Notes under the pieces: generated by a model
Database searches by the model: none
What the model saw: only the letters and a program-made list of their open reading frames with translations
Told to the model about the DNA's origin: nothing
Assembly: GCA_030374765.1 (NCBI GenBank)
Contig: JARGXX010000068.1
Location: 4,154,001 to 4,218,000 of the forward strand
Direction: 5' to 3'
Length of the DNA stretch: 64,000 nucleotides
DNA from: Agarophyton chilense
Lineage: Eukaryota > Rhodophyta > Florideophyceae > Gracilariales > Gracilariaceae
Shown: one piece after another, positions 52,811 to 63,824 of the stretch
How the letters are laid out: each line of letters begins with the position of its first letter
Position numbering within the stretch: position 1 is the first letter of the stretch
Position numbers and translations under genes: made by a program

Positions 52811-55800
52811 AGGGACGACTTGAGGCAAGTCCTCCCTCTTTAAGCCTCTACCTCAACCAATTGGACGGTCAGGAGCCAAAGAGCTCCTCACCTCCCAATA
52901 CGAACCACCCACAATGGACCACTCAGGATGAACCACAATTGGAACACAGTAACGACCCCGTCTGTATCCTCAGGAAAGAGAACTATAAAGTTCGTGTAAC
53001 CGTAGGACTTCGTTCCAACAACTCTCGAGTACCCACGGCCGTTTTGGATACAGACGCTGGTCCCAACTTGGTCCATCTTAAGCTACTCCCACTGGGTTGG
53101 AAAGGCTTCGTTCAGGCAAGAAAGACCCCCAGGATTACCGATGCATCACGTAGATCGATGGACATTAAAGGAATTGTACCACTTTACCTACAATGAGCAC
53201 AATTCGGAGTCCACACGTGGTTCCTTGTCTGTCCTAACTTAGGCGCTGAGGCAATCCTAGGGACCTCCTTTATCGACCGATACATTAAGGCCATTTATCC
53301 AGGCCTCAGGAAAGTTGCTTTTTACAGCGCACCTTCCATCTCCATAACTGGTTCAACCCCAGGGCCATAAGCTAACCGCAAACGGGGGGTTGTCTCCGAA
53401 AACACGAAGTCCAATAAGGTTCGCCTGTCAAAGGCCATAACGATACCCCCGATGACCCAGATTGCTGTATCGGTCTATTCCCAGTCCGAAGGTCTCGTAA
53501 CGATTCAGAACCACCCGAAAACGGTTCTGAAGCACCTTACCTTGATGGCCAATGGAGTAATGGACATCCACCCCAGCAGATCCTTTTCAGTCACAATCAG
53601 TAACTTCGGAGATAAACCAGAGTGGTTTCCAAAAGGTACAGTGATTGGTATCACTCTACCCGCGCCCTTGGCCATTATGGAGGCCCAAATGGATAATCAT
53701 GCGACGCCAACTCCCAAATAGAACGTCGACTATTGGGAGGTGACGGTCTCCATCGGCGAAGAATTCGAATCCTATTGGCCCCAGGTACTTGATCTCCTCA
53801 GGGAATACCAGGCCATGTGGTCAGGTAGATTGGGCACAATCAGAGCCACTACACACCGCATTGACCTTCAGGATGACGCTAGACCACAGTTCCAGCACCC
53901 ATACCGTACCGGCCTCAAAGGTAGGGAAATTGTCGCCGACCAGATGGACAAGATGCGCAAAGCTCAATTCACAGAGCCGGTGCCTCCAAACCATTCCGAA
54001 TGGACAAGTCCCGTTGTCCTTGTGGTGAAGAAAGATGGCTCCGTCAGGTTCTGTGTCGACTACAGGAAGCTGAAAGCAGTAACCAAGAAAGACTCATACC
54101 TGAAACCCAGCATGGACGACTGTCTGGATTCCTTAGGCAAAGCTGTCGTATTTACCACACTGGACGCTAACTCGGGATATCGGCAAATCCCTTTGGCCGA
54201 AGACGCGAGAGCGCTGACAACCTTTACCACCCATGAAGGTCTGTTCAGATTTACTCGTATGCCCTTTGGTTTGAAGAATGCACCAGCCACTTTCCAACGG
54301 GTAATGGACATTATACTGTCAAGAGTCAAATGGAAGTTCGCCTTTGTCTATTTGGATGACGTTATAATCTTCTAACGGACAGTAAAAGAAGACCCTCTCC
54401 ACTTGAAGAAGGTGCTAACAATCCTACAGGACGCTGGAGTAACACTGAAACTCCGCAAATGCGCTTTCTTCCAGGCCTCAGTGGACTATCTTGGTCACGT
54501 CGTCCTCCCAGGAAAGCTAAAGGTGGCCACACGGACCACGAATGCGATTTGCCAGGCTAAGCCGCCTAGGACCCACACGGAACTACGATCCTTCGTGGGC
54601 TTGTGCAACGTCTACTGACGGTTTGTCCAAGTGTTTGCCAAGATCTCGGCCCCTCTCAACGCGATGCTGAAGAAGGGAACACCGTCGGAGTTCGAAGCCC
54701 TTACGGACGACCAGTACGAATCATTTCAGAACCTATAGGACCAATGGCTGAACCCAACCATATTGGCTTTACCAAAGCCCAATAGGCCTTTCCTTCTGGA
54801 CACAGATGCATCTGACGTCCAAGTGGGTTGTGCACTGCTACAGGAACAGGAGTCGCCGAAGGACTATCGATCTATTGGCTACTGGAGCAGAACGCTCACC
54901 AGCGCGGAGCAAAACTACAGTACCACCGAAAAGGAATGTCTAGCCATCGTATGGTCCATATTGACACTCCGTAAGTACCTAGAGGGAACCAGATTTACCA
55001 TTAGGACAGACCATGACTCACTCCGCTGGCTACTTAATATGACTGATGCATCGAATCGCCTCGTGAGGTGGCGCCTCAGGCTGTCAGAATATGACTACGA
55101 GATAACCTATAGGCCAGACATCCAGCACCAGGCAGCAGATGCCATGTCACCAATCATTACTGACGGAACTGATGACACCCCATTGAACGACCTAATTCCC
55201 ACCCCCTTTACAGATGATGGACCTCAGGACTACACGGAAACAGATGACCTTATGGGCAAGGTGCAATCAGAGGATCTTGTGGTAAAGAAGAACGAAGTAT
55301 ACCTCTTGGACTGGGAGACAGTATCGCCCAATTCGGTACCACCTCAGGTTAATGCGATAGCCCCGGAGGAAAAAGAACTCCTCCCTATAACTATTGGGGA
55401 ACTCCTACAGGTCGAGGACGAGTACTGCAAGGAAACAGCCCAGTTTGTAGGAACCCTAGGATGCCTATTCGACTATGACCGATTTGAAGTACTATGCCGC
55501 CACTCACCGCTGGATGGCGCACTCCAACGGGTAATACCAACTTGGCTAAGAGCGCGATTCCTATACGTCGCCCATTTTCCCCGCTTAGCTGGTCATCCTG
55601 CAGGCCGACGAATGTATCAGACTCTAACGAAATTCTTCTACTGGCCACTAATGGCGCAGGACCTACGGAAAACAGCACGAAACTGTGCATCTTGCGCACA
55701 GATCCGAGGGTCTTGCGCCAACCATCAAGCCAAATTGAAACTTTTCCCCGCGGCAGGTCCAATGTAATTTGTCACAATGGATAGACTTGGGCCTTTGCCT

Positions 55801-56361
55801 AAGTCGTCCCATGGGAAATGGTTTGTTTTGGTTATAAACGATAGGTTTACCAAACTTACTAGAGCCCTATCCTTAGGGAGGACAACAGCCACGGATGTCG
55901 CCACAACCTTCTTGTCCCACTGGTTATATCCATATGACATGCCACTCTACCTCCTTACGGATAAGGGCAGCCGGTTTGTATCCAAATTCTTATCACACGT
56001 TTATGCTACCTTAGGTAATAAACATGTGACCACCCCGGCGTACCACCCGCAAACCAGTGGCAAAACCGAACGCTTCAACAGCACCCTTCTGGACCGATTG
56101 CCACACTACGTATCGGGGCACCAATTGGTCTCGGACGACTGCGTTGAGCCACTGGTTTATGCCTACAACACGCAGGTGCACTCGTCCACAGGGAGAACGC
56201 GTTTCGACTTGACGTTAACGAGATCGCCGCCGCCGATAGCTGTTTACCTTCAGGAGTCTATCATACCCCAGGACATAACCGAAGGAATGACTACTACCCA
56301 GGCGAAGCGCTACTCGCGCCGACGAATCGACCGCATTATCCAATCGGCTAGAGCTGATTGA
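52786..56361 (+). pseudogene. gypsy copy 1 pol (PR-RT-RH-IN), seven internal stops
   Basis: Lies in the -1 frame relative to gag and overlaps its end. Protease-like VLDTDAGPNLVHLKLL at ~53040 (active-site DTG reads DTD). RT: SPVVLVVKKDGSVRFCVDYR, LDANSGYRQIPL, FGLKNAPATFQRVMD, FVYLDDVIIF (catalytic YLDD). RNase H: DTDASDVQVGCALL, TTEKECLAIVW, DHDSLRWLL. Integrase: His/Cys zinc module (GHPAGRRM ... NCASCAQI), MDRLGPLP, LLTDKGSRFV, AYHPQTSGKTERFNS. Internal stops: TGA 53194, TAA 53368, TAG 53719, TAA 54373, TGA 54616, TAG 54736, TAA 55765; the frame closes at TGA 56359. No frameshift over 3.5 kb. Confidence 0.87.
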
Positions 56362-56479
56362 CCAAAATCCAACGGCGCTACTAGTTCAATTTCGACAAAG
56401 CCGCTTGGAATACACCGACCTTTGGGAAAGAAAACTTGGTTTACTTGCACCGGACACCAAAGGACAGTGAAAAACATGA

Positions 56480-57122
56480 GGACACTACTTGGAAGCTCTA
56501 ACCCCTCTCTACAGGACCATACAAAGTCCGTAAGGCCAATGAACACACCATCACGTTGCTCATCGACGGCCTACAGGACACCGTGTCTTTTGACCGCGGG
56601 ACGCGAGCTCCCAGTTCCTCCGGACCACCAAAGTCCCAGCCCCCCGGCCCAACGGAAGGACCACGACCTCAGGTCGACGCTCAAGCCTCCACACCACCTA
56701 AGGCAGTTCCCAATGACTCGACTAGCCCCACGTACACGATGGTCAGTGCCAACTACTATCACCCATCGCTCCTAACCGACTCCGATGGATTCGCCCCCCT
56801 GGACCACACTCTTCTTCCGGAGAATAAACACCAACCAGAATATGTGATCGAGCGCATCATCTCCGCCGGTCTGGGAGAAGATGGAACTATGCGCTATCGC
56901 GTCCGTTGGTTTTGCTACAAACCTGAGGAAGACACTTGGAAAGAGCCTCAAACCATTCCGGCTAATTTTAACGCCGGCTATTGGCGCAAGATCAGCTGTA
57001 GTATCCGCTGTAACGGAGAGAGCAGACACCTGCGACAGCGTTCGGACTGCCGATGGGTCGCTTGCGGAGAAGGAAAAGGGGTGGTAGAGCTACAAAACCA
57101 GCGAGCTGGAAGTGGGGTGTAA
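56480..57122 (+). pseudogene. gypsy copy 1 integrase C terminus: GPY/F module and chromodomain
   Basis: Continues pol in another frame after one frameshift between 56361 and ~56500. GPYKVRKANEHTITLLIDG is the post-integrase GPY/F module. A Pro-rich linker follows, then a chromodomain at ~56840-56985 (YVIERIISAGLGEDGTMRYR ... VRWFCYKPEEDTWKEP). In chromoviruses this domain steers integration to marked chromatin. The aromatic positions Tyr, Trp-Phe and the W-K-E-P end are kept. Confidence 0.8.
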
Positions 57123-58055
57123 GGCCACTACTCGCCAGCGAGTGTGAACAGTGCAACTGTAAAACGTTGATGGAACGTAGGTACGAGACGGCTCGTGAAG
57201 TGGTTGGGGGCTGACTATCTATTATAGCTCGTCCGGATCTCCGGTTAAGGAATCCTAAGCGAGGAACAGAATAGTCATGATGCCCATGTTGTCTCCTTTA
57301 CTTGGAGTCGGCGCTCACCTCTGGTACACTATATACTGTGTACCAGGGTGAGTGCCCAAATAAATATATAAATAATACCCAGTGGTCAGCCACTTAGCCA
57401 AACCACTGTATGGGTATGGTCCCTAATGAACGTCTAGCTAAAAAGAGTAGTAAAGCCCTCCACGTGGATCACCACTACATGTGCCGTTGCCAATATGGCA
57501 TTCCCCTAGGAAGGGTCGCAACTATGCACGCGCCGTGGGAAGCCACTCGACCCATGACGCCACGTGTTCCACTAAGACATTCTGCCTCTAGGCATCCTAT
57601 GCGGGATGCCGCTTCATATCACAATGCTGATGATAACACTCACTTATGAGTTCCAACCGCGACTTCGCGAAAACCCAACCTATCGGATTCCCCGACATAG
57701 TAGAATACTACATCAGCCACTCGGAGCGTGGCCTTCAGGAGGGGGCAACCATTGGTCCGAATAGTCCCGAAACGCCTCTCAAACCGCCTCCCGACACGAC
57801 GGTTCGCCGGAGCACGACGGTTCGTCGTAGCCACTGCATCAGGGAACAAGGTCAGTCCTTCGGAGAGACCTTAGGAAAGCCTGAGACGCTCTCAAGATTG
57901 GACGCCGTCCCGAGGCACGCACGTTTGAGATACAAGAAAGATCTTGGGAAAGCACAAGCATTACTTTATTCAACTTATTCGAGTAACTAACAGTGGCCGA
58001 ACAGCCCTCGGTATGACCTCAAAGTTCGCGGAAGCGCTTCGAACACCAACAGGAC
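57123..58055. other. 3' flank of gypsy copy 1, unassigned
   Basis: No LTR copy recognised. Holds the hairpin at 57311-57355 and short ORFs on both strands (for example 57646-57990 +) with no domain. Moderately GC-rich. Confidence 0.4.
57311..57355. repeat. long imperfect hairpin followed by A-rich signal
   Basis: Arms CTGGTACAC (57321-57329) and GTGTACCAG (57338-57346) pair perfectly around an 8-base loop. Flanks GCGCTCACCT and GGTGAGTGC extend the stem with few mismatches. CCCAAATAAATATATAAATA follows, resembling a polyadenylation region. Confidence 0.7.
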
Positions 58056-58634
58056 TCATTGAGGCGGTTCAGGAGTAACTCTGTCGTCCAGATTGGATCC
58101 TGCAGGAGCGAAACTGGGAGTAGGGTCACTCGAGGTGCCAACTGGACCACCAGAACCGGACCCAGCGAGCCGGGCACGCTTCTTCGGCGGGGATTCTTCT
58201 GAGGAACTATTGTCACCATCGGAAACCTCCAGGTCACTCAAATTGAGACCATATCGGGCATTCAAATCGGCAGTAACCCTCTGGGACATCGCCTGCGCGT
58301 TGTGCTGCAGGATATTAACCGTGGCGGTCTTCAAGTCCTGACCGTGTTGGACAACCGCGGCGTAGCGAGCCGAGCAACGCGCCCAGGAGCAGGCTTCCCT
58401 CAGGACTGGCGCAATGTCCATCGAGGCCGTTATACCAACGGTACGGCAGACGTGACGGAGATCCGTGGCTGCTGCAGTGACCGAAGCAGGAAAGTGAACC
58501 AACGGAGAGGACGGAGCGATGTCGACGCCCCCGGTGGACATTTGAGCAAGTGCCTCGCCTACAGGACTTTCGCTTTCGACAGTAGCCTCGCCAGGAGGAA
58601 TAGTCACTTGGGCGACGGGTGGTTCATACGAGAG
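58056..58634 (-). CDS. unrecognised exon-like ORF with NLS-like motif
   Basis: About 190 codons ending at 58056. No ATG near its start. Instead, a strong acceptor-like run (TTTTTTGAACAG) lies just upstream on the minus strand near 58655, so it may be the last exon of a spliced gene or part of another element. Contains Ser/Glu-rich acidic sequence, then PPKKRARL, then a Gly/Ser/Pro tail. The upstream side is occupied by the copia remnant, so the rest of the gene may be disrupted. No family recognised. Confidence 0.35.
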   Translation of the reverse strand, partial: LSYEPPVAQVTIPPGEATVESESPVGEALAQMSTGGVDIAPSSPLVHFPASVTAAATDLRHVCRTVGITASMDIAPVLREACSWARCSARYAAVVQHGQDLKTATVNILQHNAQAMSQRVTADLNARYGLNLSDLEVSDGDNSSSEESPPKKRARLAGSGSGGPVGTSSDPTPSFAPAGSNLDDRVTPEPPQ

Positions 58635-58807
58635 CTCATCCGAGGTCAGGAACTGTTCAAAAAATATCAGAATCGTCCAAAATCAGAAAGTTTTCATATT
58701 ATCCTATACTAGTAACTGCTCTTTGGAAAACAAGAAAAAAAGGAACTATCAATCACCATATCGAAGTATTATAGAAAACGTTAACCGCTCATGACAACAA
58801 AAACAAA

Positions 58808-59495
58808 ATGGATCTGGAGAAGAAAATTACCTTAAAAATTGGGAAATTGAACAGAGACAACTTGTACTCATGGAAATTCAAAATTTTGAATAATTTGATG
58901 AAGAATAATTATTGGAAGGCAGTCATAAAAACAGAAGAAATCTTTACTGCAAATGAAAAGGCTTTCATAGATACCAGCCTTTCAGTAGAAGAAAATCAAA
59001 TTGTTTATGTCGAGTGGCTAAGACGGGAACAGTAGCATTTAACGCTTTTTCAGAAGTTTATGAAAACCAAGGAATGGTAAACAAAATAGACTTAGAAGAA
59101 CAAGCTTATTTCAAAGAAAAAAAGGAGGAAACTGCGCAAAAAAAGACATATTGAAGAACTGAAACGTTTAAAACCAGACAACATGAACTGGGTGATCAAA
59201 AATCAAAAAAGGATACAATTTGCGTCTATTACGAAGTTTACCAAAAAATTCTTGTAGTGACAATGGAAAAAACAGCAGAAAAAATATTAATCGAAGAACT
59301 TCATGCCAGAATCTTTTTAAAATGCTCTACAAAAAATTTTATATCTCAAAAAGAACAAAACAGAAATTTCCTTCAAAAAAATTTGAAAAACATTCAGACT
59401 TTTCTTTCAACTGTCACTACTTTCAAAAAAAAGATCATAGAATTCGAGACTGTCGTACAAAAAGAGAGATGAGAAAATGGTATCTACAAAAATAG
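58808..59495 (+). pseudogene. copia gag remnant
   Basis: Opens with MDLEKKITLKIGKLNRDNLY then SWKFKILNNLMKNNYWKA, the usual copia gag start. It continues through frame changes to a zinc-knuckle remnant (NCHYFQKKDHRIRDC; the second Cys of C-x2-C-x4-H-x4-C is Phe) near 59410-59460. Confidence 0.72.
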
Positions 59496-59583
59496 AAAAC
59501 AAACTGGAAATTCAACGAACGCATAAAAGTATTAAAGAAAAAGGGCTGCAAAGTTTGTAGTTGCTCAGACAGAAGACTCAAAA

Positions 59584-60102
59584 TTGTCAGGAACATGGTG
59601 CATGGATTTAGGAGCATCTCACCACATGACAAACAATCTAAGACGGGTTGTCACCAACATTGTACAGAAAACCAACCCTTTCACGATTAGACTCGGGGAA
59701 GGAACCAAAGTCACCTCAAACGTAAAAGGAAATGTTGAAATGCACCAAACTGGAAACAGAAAAACCGAAGTTTTAATAATCCTTGATGTACTGCATGTAC
59801 CCGAAATTGCTGGTAATATGTTATCTGTTGGACAAATCGATGAACGTAGTCATACTGTTCACATTCAGGAAGGGTCATGCAGAAGAGTTTCAAAACATAA
59901 CAAGGAAACAATTTTAAACGTTCAAAAAGAATCATCAACATACTGCTTCAAAGCATACAAAAATAAGGAAAATAATTATTTCGCATACGCTGCCGCACAG
60001 GAAACTTTTGAAAAATGGCATGCCAGACTAGGACAGACTAAAGAATCAGTTTTAAATAAAAAATTTCAAAACAAATTGCAACTGGAATACCAACGAAACT
60101 AG
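59584..60102 (+). pseudogene. copia protease and pre-integrase remnant
   Basis: WCMDLGASHHMTNNLRRV matches the copia aspartic protease site (normally D-S-G-A-S; here D-L-G-A-S). The GAG-pre-integrase domain follows, with VLHVPEIAGNMLSVGQI and the EKWHARLGQ zinc-binding start. Confidence 0.75.
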
Positions 60103-60358
60103 AACCAAAGAAGGAAAACCCCTTCAAGGGATGCGTTTTGGGAATAATGGTTTCAAAGTCAATTAAACCTTTTAACGACATTCAAGCAAAATCAAAACTG
60201 GAATTAATTCACATAGATCTCTATGGTCCAATGAAAAATCTCTCAAAAAGAAAACATCTTATTTTATCACGTGTACAGATGATTACACTAGGAAATCTTA
60301 TGGCTATTTCATGAAAACAAAAGAATAAACGGTTCAGAAAACGAAGGTATTTATCGAA

Positions 60359-60874
60359 ATGGTTCAGAATCAAACTGGACTTTCTGTCAAAAGAATTCGC
60401 AGTGACCGAGGGGGGAAATATATATCTACAAAATTTCAGGAACTTTTTAAATCAAAAGGAATTGTTCATGAGCTTACAGCTGCTCACCAACCGCAACAGA
60501 ATGGAATTGCAGAAAGACTACATAGAACACTATGTGAAAAAGCTCGTTGTATGCTTTATTACCACAATGTTTCGAAAAGTTTTTGGACCGAGGCAGTACA
60601 GACGGCTAACAAAATCAAAAATATTATTCCAGCAAACTTTTTAAAAACCATGAGTACTGAAGAAAAATGGTCTGGAAAGAAGTCGAACCTTTCCGATTTT
60701 AGAGTTTTTGGATGTATGGCCTACGTTTTTATTCCAAAGGAAAATCGCACAAAATGAGATGCTAAATCAAAACTGTGTACTTTTATTGTATATGAAGCGA
60801 AAAACTACAGATTCATGGACAAGAGTACAGAAAGGCTTAAATTAAGCGCAAATAAACATTTTCTGGAGCTACCA
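60359..60874 (+). pseudogene. copia integrase remnant
   Basis: Contains VKRIRSDRGGKYISTKFQ (second catalytic Asp), ELTAAHQPQQNGIAERLHRT (catalytic Glu) and DFRVFGCMAYVFIP. One in-frame TGA (60755) precedes a short continuation. The region with the first Asp (HIDLYGP, ~60215) lies upstream in another frame. Confidence 0.8.
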
Positions 60875-61122
60875 AAAGGCAATGTTTTTGAATTTAACGC
60901 AGAAGAAAACAACGGTGACAAACAACTTGAAGAGAACAATGCAAACACAGAAAATAATCAGCAACCAGGAAATCAGCACGACAAATTTAGAAACAAATCA
61001 AATCGTCCCAAGAAGATCCACAAAAGTCAAAAAGACTCCACCATGGCTGACGTAAGAACATGCTGAAGAAGATGAAAATACTAATACAGAAGCAGTTATG
61101 ATCTTGGCAAATGAAATGGAAC

Positions 61123-61568
61123 TGTAAAGGATTAACGATTAAGGTTCAGTCCTGTAAGCTGCCAGGGCCTGAGGTATCTTACAGACTCTACGTGGAGTGG
61201 CCGACCTCAGCTGGACATACTTTGATAATTATTATTTTTTAATTAGTGTAATAGGATAGCTTTACAGTGCCTGGGAGATCCGTGCGCCTCGCCATCGATA
61301 TTCACTTGACTAGAGTGAGGCTTCTCCCTTAGAATCAGGTAGGCACCGTTGGGATACTAAATCACCCCCTTTGGCACATTAGTTCCACCAATTGGTCTTC
61401 AAGCCATCGTTTCCGTAGCTCCGACCTGTAGGACTACGCAGGAAACGCTAGCCCCTTGCACCAAGAACTCTGGGAGTGCCGCCGTCAAGGATACGAACTT
61501 TAGGACCCACTCTACCACGCTGCCCCAGGTTGAGACCAGTACGCTAACCCACTAATCATTGCGTTACA
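61123..61568 (+). repeat. 5' LTR of gypsy copy 2
   Basis: 446 bp starting TGTAAAGG and ending GTTACA, followed after 3 bases by the TGG primer-site motif. 61203-61568 aligns with copy 1. Exact edges are inferred from TG...CA and PBS position. Confidence 0.65.
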
Positions 61569-61693
61569 TTTTGGTCTCGCGACTTAGAATCCTTTTGAAA
61601 TAATTGAACGGACCACTGGAAAGAAGAAATATTCGGATTGTAACCTTTGGTTTAATTCCCCAACGGACCAGAATTACACAAGCAACCGCCATT

Positions 61694-63824
61694 ATGAATG
61701 AAGGAGACGCACCCAACCGACCAGACCATAGGACTCCTACGGCAGGACCAGCTGCCACTGAAACGCCGACAATGTCGCCTGAACCGCAGGTTGATACTCT
61801 TAGCGACCGTAGGAGCACGAGAAGCCAGCCGCAAGAAGTACTGATAATCCTGAACGACCCTGAAAGGATTCGCCGATAACCCACGGTAGCAGCACGTTTA
61901 CGAGAACGCCTTACAAGGGCCACCTTTAGGCCAGGAACTCCCCAAGGAGAGCCTCTTAAGACCAAAGAGATAAGAGTGAACATTCGAATAGGGCTGGTCG
62001 ACCTTCTCTGGCCCCGTCTCCGTGAGCTCTGCTCAGCCTTTGTGGATGCCATTATGGACATGCGACTCGCTACGGCGATCGCTGACCATACGGATTGCCT
62101 CATTACGAGAATCGTCCCCAAGGTCATAGATTCTAAGCTATTCATAGACTCTCACCTACAGGCCGTTCAAGGAGCAGTCACCAGCCAGTCAAGCAATGCG
62201 GTCCCTAGGACCACTCCAAACGTTAACCATCCGGTTTCCATATGGCCAACACCAACCAAACCCCCAGAAGTGGCGGAATTACCCGCCCATCGCCGAGAAG
62301 AACATCAGGAAAGCCAATGGAAAGACAATCTAGGAGCAGAAGAGAGGCTCCGCGTCTAAAAGAGGGACAAATTGCTCAACCCAAAGGACAAAATGAGGTA
62401 CAACGACCTCAGGGTTCCATCGGATTTGATGGAGATATCAGTCCTTTAAGCTATTACGCTGGGAAGAAACGAAGTAACCGCAGGAGAAAGAAGAACTGAA
62501 AGAGCAAGAGAAGAGATCGTTCGGACACGAGTGATTCCGACTCGGATTCAACCAAAACGACCGACTCCGAAGTAAATGAGGCTGCCTTTCGAAGCCTCAA
62601 ACCGCTGACAACGAATAAAGAACCTTTCCATAAGGTTCTGGACTACCATAATTACCGATTGGCCGTGAGATCTCCGAAATATTCCGGTTCAGTAGCTCGA
62701 AGAGTCGCCAAATGGGCCAAACTGATGCAATTAACCATTACAGGCAAGTTCTCGGGTTTCGATCCCATTGCTGTCATTAGGTTTCTCGGTTTGTTCCGTA
62801 CGGCCTGTGATCAGATCGGTGTCCACGAGGGCACTGCTCTGTACGTTTTACAATTCTTCTTCACAGGACAGGCGCGTGACAGAGTGGTTTCGAATCTATC
62901 TGGCACAACTGACCTCGTGGATGTTCGAGAGCGTGAGCTTTTCAGGACATACTCTCAAATTGTTAATTACCTCCAGGAAACTTACTCCACGGATCACTTT
63001 ATAATGGATGCCGACCAGGAAGTAATATCCTTTAGGCAGAGCTCCAACATGAGCGAAACGTCTTTCGCAGACGACCTATTGAAGAATGCTTACCGATGTG
63101 GAAATTTATTACCCGAAGGACGGCTTAAACGTCACTTCATCACGAGATTACTCCCTGTCATTCGGACACATGTCCGCAATTACCACACGGAAACCCGACA
63201 ATACTCCTTCCGAAGGCTCGTTACTTATGCCGAAGTTTATGGCAAAACCTACAGGACCTCCAGGCGCAATGCTCATCTATCCAGAGTACACGCAACTCCT
63301 TTGCGTAATCCCAAACAAGCCCATTTAGTTAGCTCTATGGAGTGGGACATGGATGCTTGACTTCATTACGCCGATTCGGGACATATCCTTACGGTTAATT
63401 TCAGTGCTCCTCCTTCTGGGCTCCCATCGTATACCTCCAAAGGAACTACAGCGACCAATGGCCTACCTACGTCCAAGCATTCATCCTTTCCGCCCCGTAA
63501 GGACGTTTGTGTTCGCTCCCCAAGGGCTTGCTTCCTCTGCCTTTCCATGGCCCAACATTGTGACTGCACGAGGTATCTGCCTGAGGACGCACGCAAGAAC
63601 TTCCTCGCCTTAAGGGAAGAGAATTATAAAGTACGGCGATCCGAAGGAATGTTTAACAGGGCACGGAAACGAGCCACGCGGACCCCTGGAAGCTTAAGCT
63701 ATGCCCCGCCTCCGCGTACCCCGATCAAAGCCCCACAGATCCACTTCATTGTAGACCCTACGGACGACCCGAAGAAGAATCTTATCCTAAGGAAGAAACG
63801 AAATCCCCATTGGAAAACTCTTAG
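61694..63824 (+). pseudogene. gypsy copy 2 gag, stops and frameshifts
   Basis: Homologous to copy 1 gag from ATG 61694 to the shared TAG 63822. Stops TAA 61877, TGA 62497 and TGA 63358, plus a frameshift near 62300 and a one-base loss near 63770. The capsid-type domain is clear (KLMQLTITGKFSGFDP; LYVLQFFFTGQARDRV; LKRHFITRLLPVIRTHVRN). At 63358 copy 1 has Ser where this copy has a stop. Confidence 0.8.

Larger units (their letters stand above)
50115..57370 (+). mobile_element. Ty3/gypsy LTR retrotransposon (chromovirus), copy 1, degraded
   Basis: About 7.2 kb with gag, protease, RT, RNase H, integrase and chromodomain in the Ty3/gypsy order. The 5' LTR-like block (50115-50472) is shared with copy 2. 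No matching 3' LTR was found in 57123-57640, so the 3' end is truncated or diverged. An end near the hairpin and AATAAA-type signal at 57311-57375 is a guess. The pol frame alone carries seven internal stops. Confidence 0.88.
58660..61122 (+). mobile_element. Ty1/copia retrotransposon remnant, truncated by gypsy copy 2
   Basis: AT-rich block with copia-type gag, protease, pre-integrase and integrase fragments in order, but no RT or RNase H before gypsy copy 2 starts at ~61123. At least three reading-frame changes and many stops. LTRs were not identified. The composition differs sharply from flanking DNA. Confidence 0.8.

Noticed and set aside
39146..56361. Stop-codon reassignment as the reason for in-frame stops in the mobile elements
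   Set aside because: Host genes in the same window end with TGA (ABCF, glycosylase, PP2C), TAG (1675-aa, short Tudor-like) and TAA (GT14), and none contains an internal stop of any kind.
57123..57640. 3' LTR of gypsy copy 1
   Set aside because: No stretch matching 50115-50472 or 61123-61568 was found there by eye. An alignment program could still find a very diverged one.
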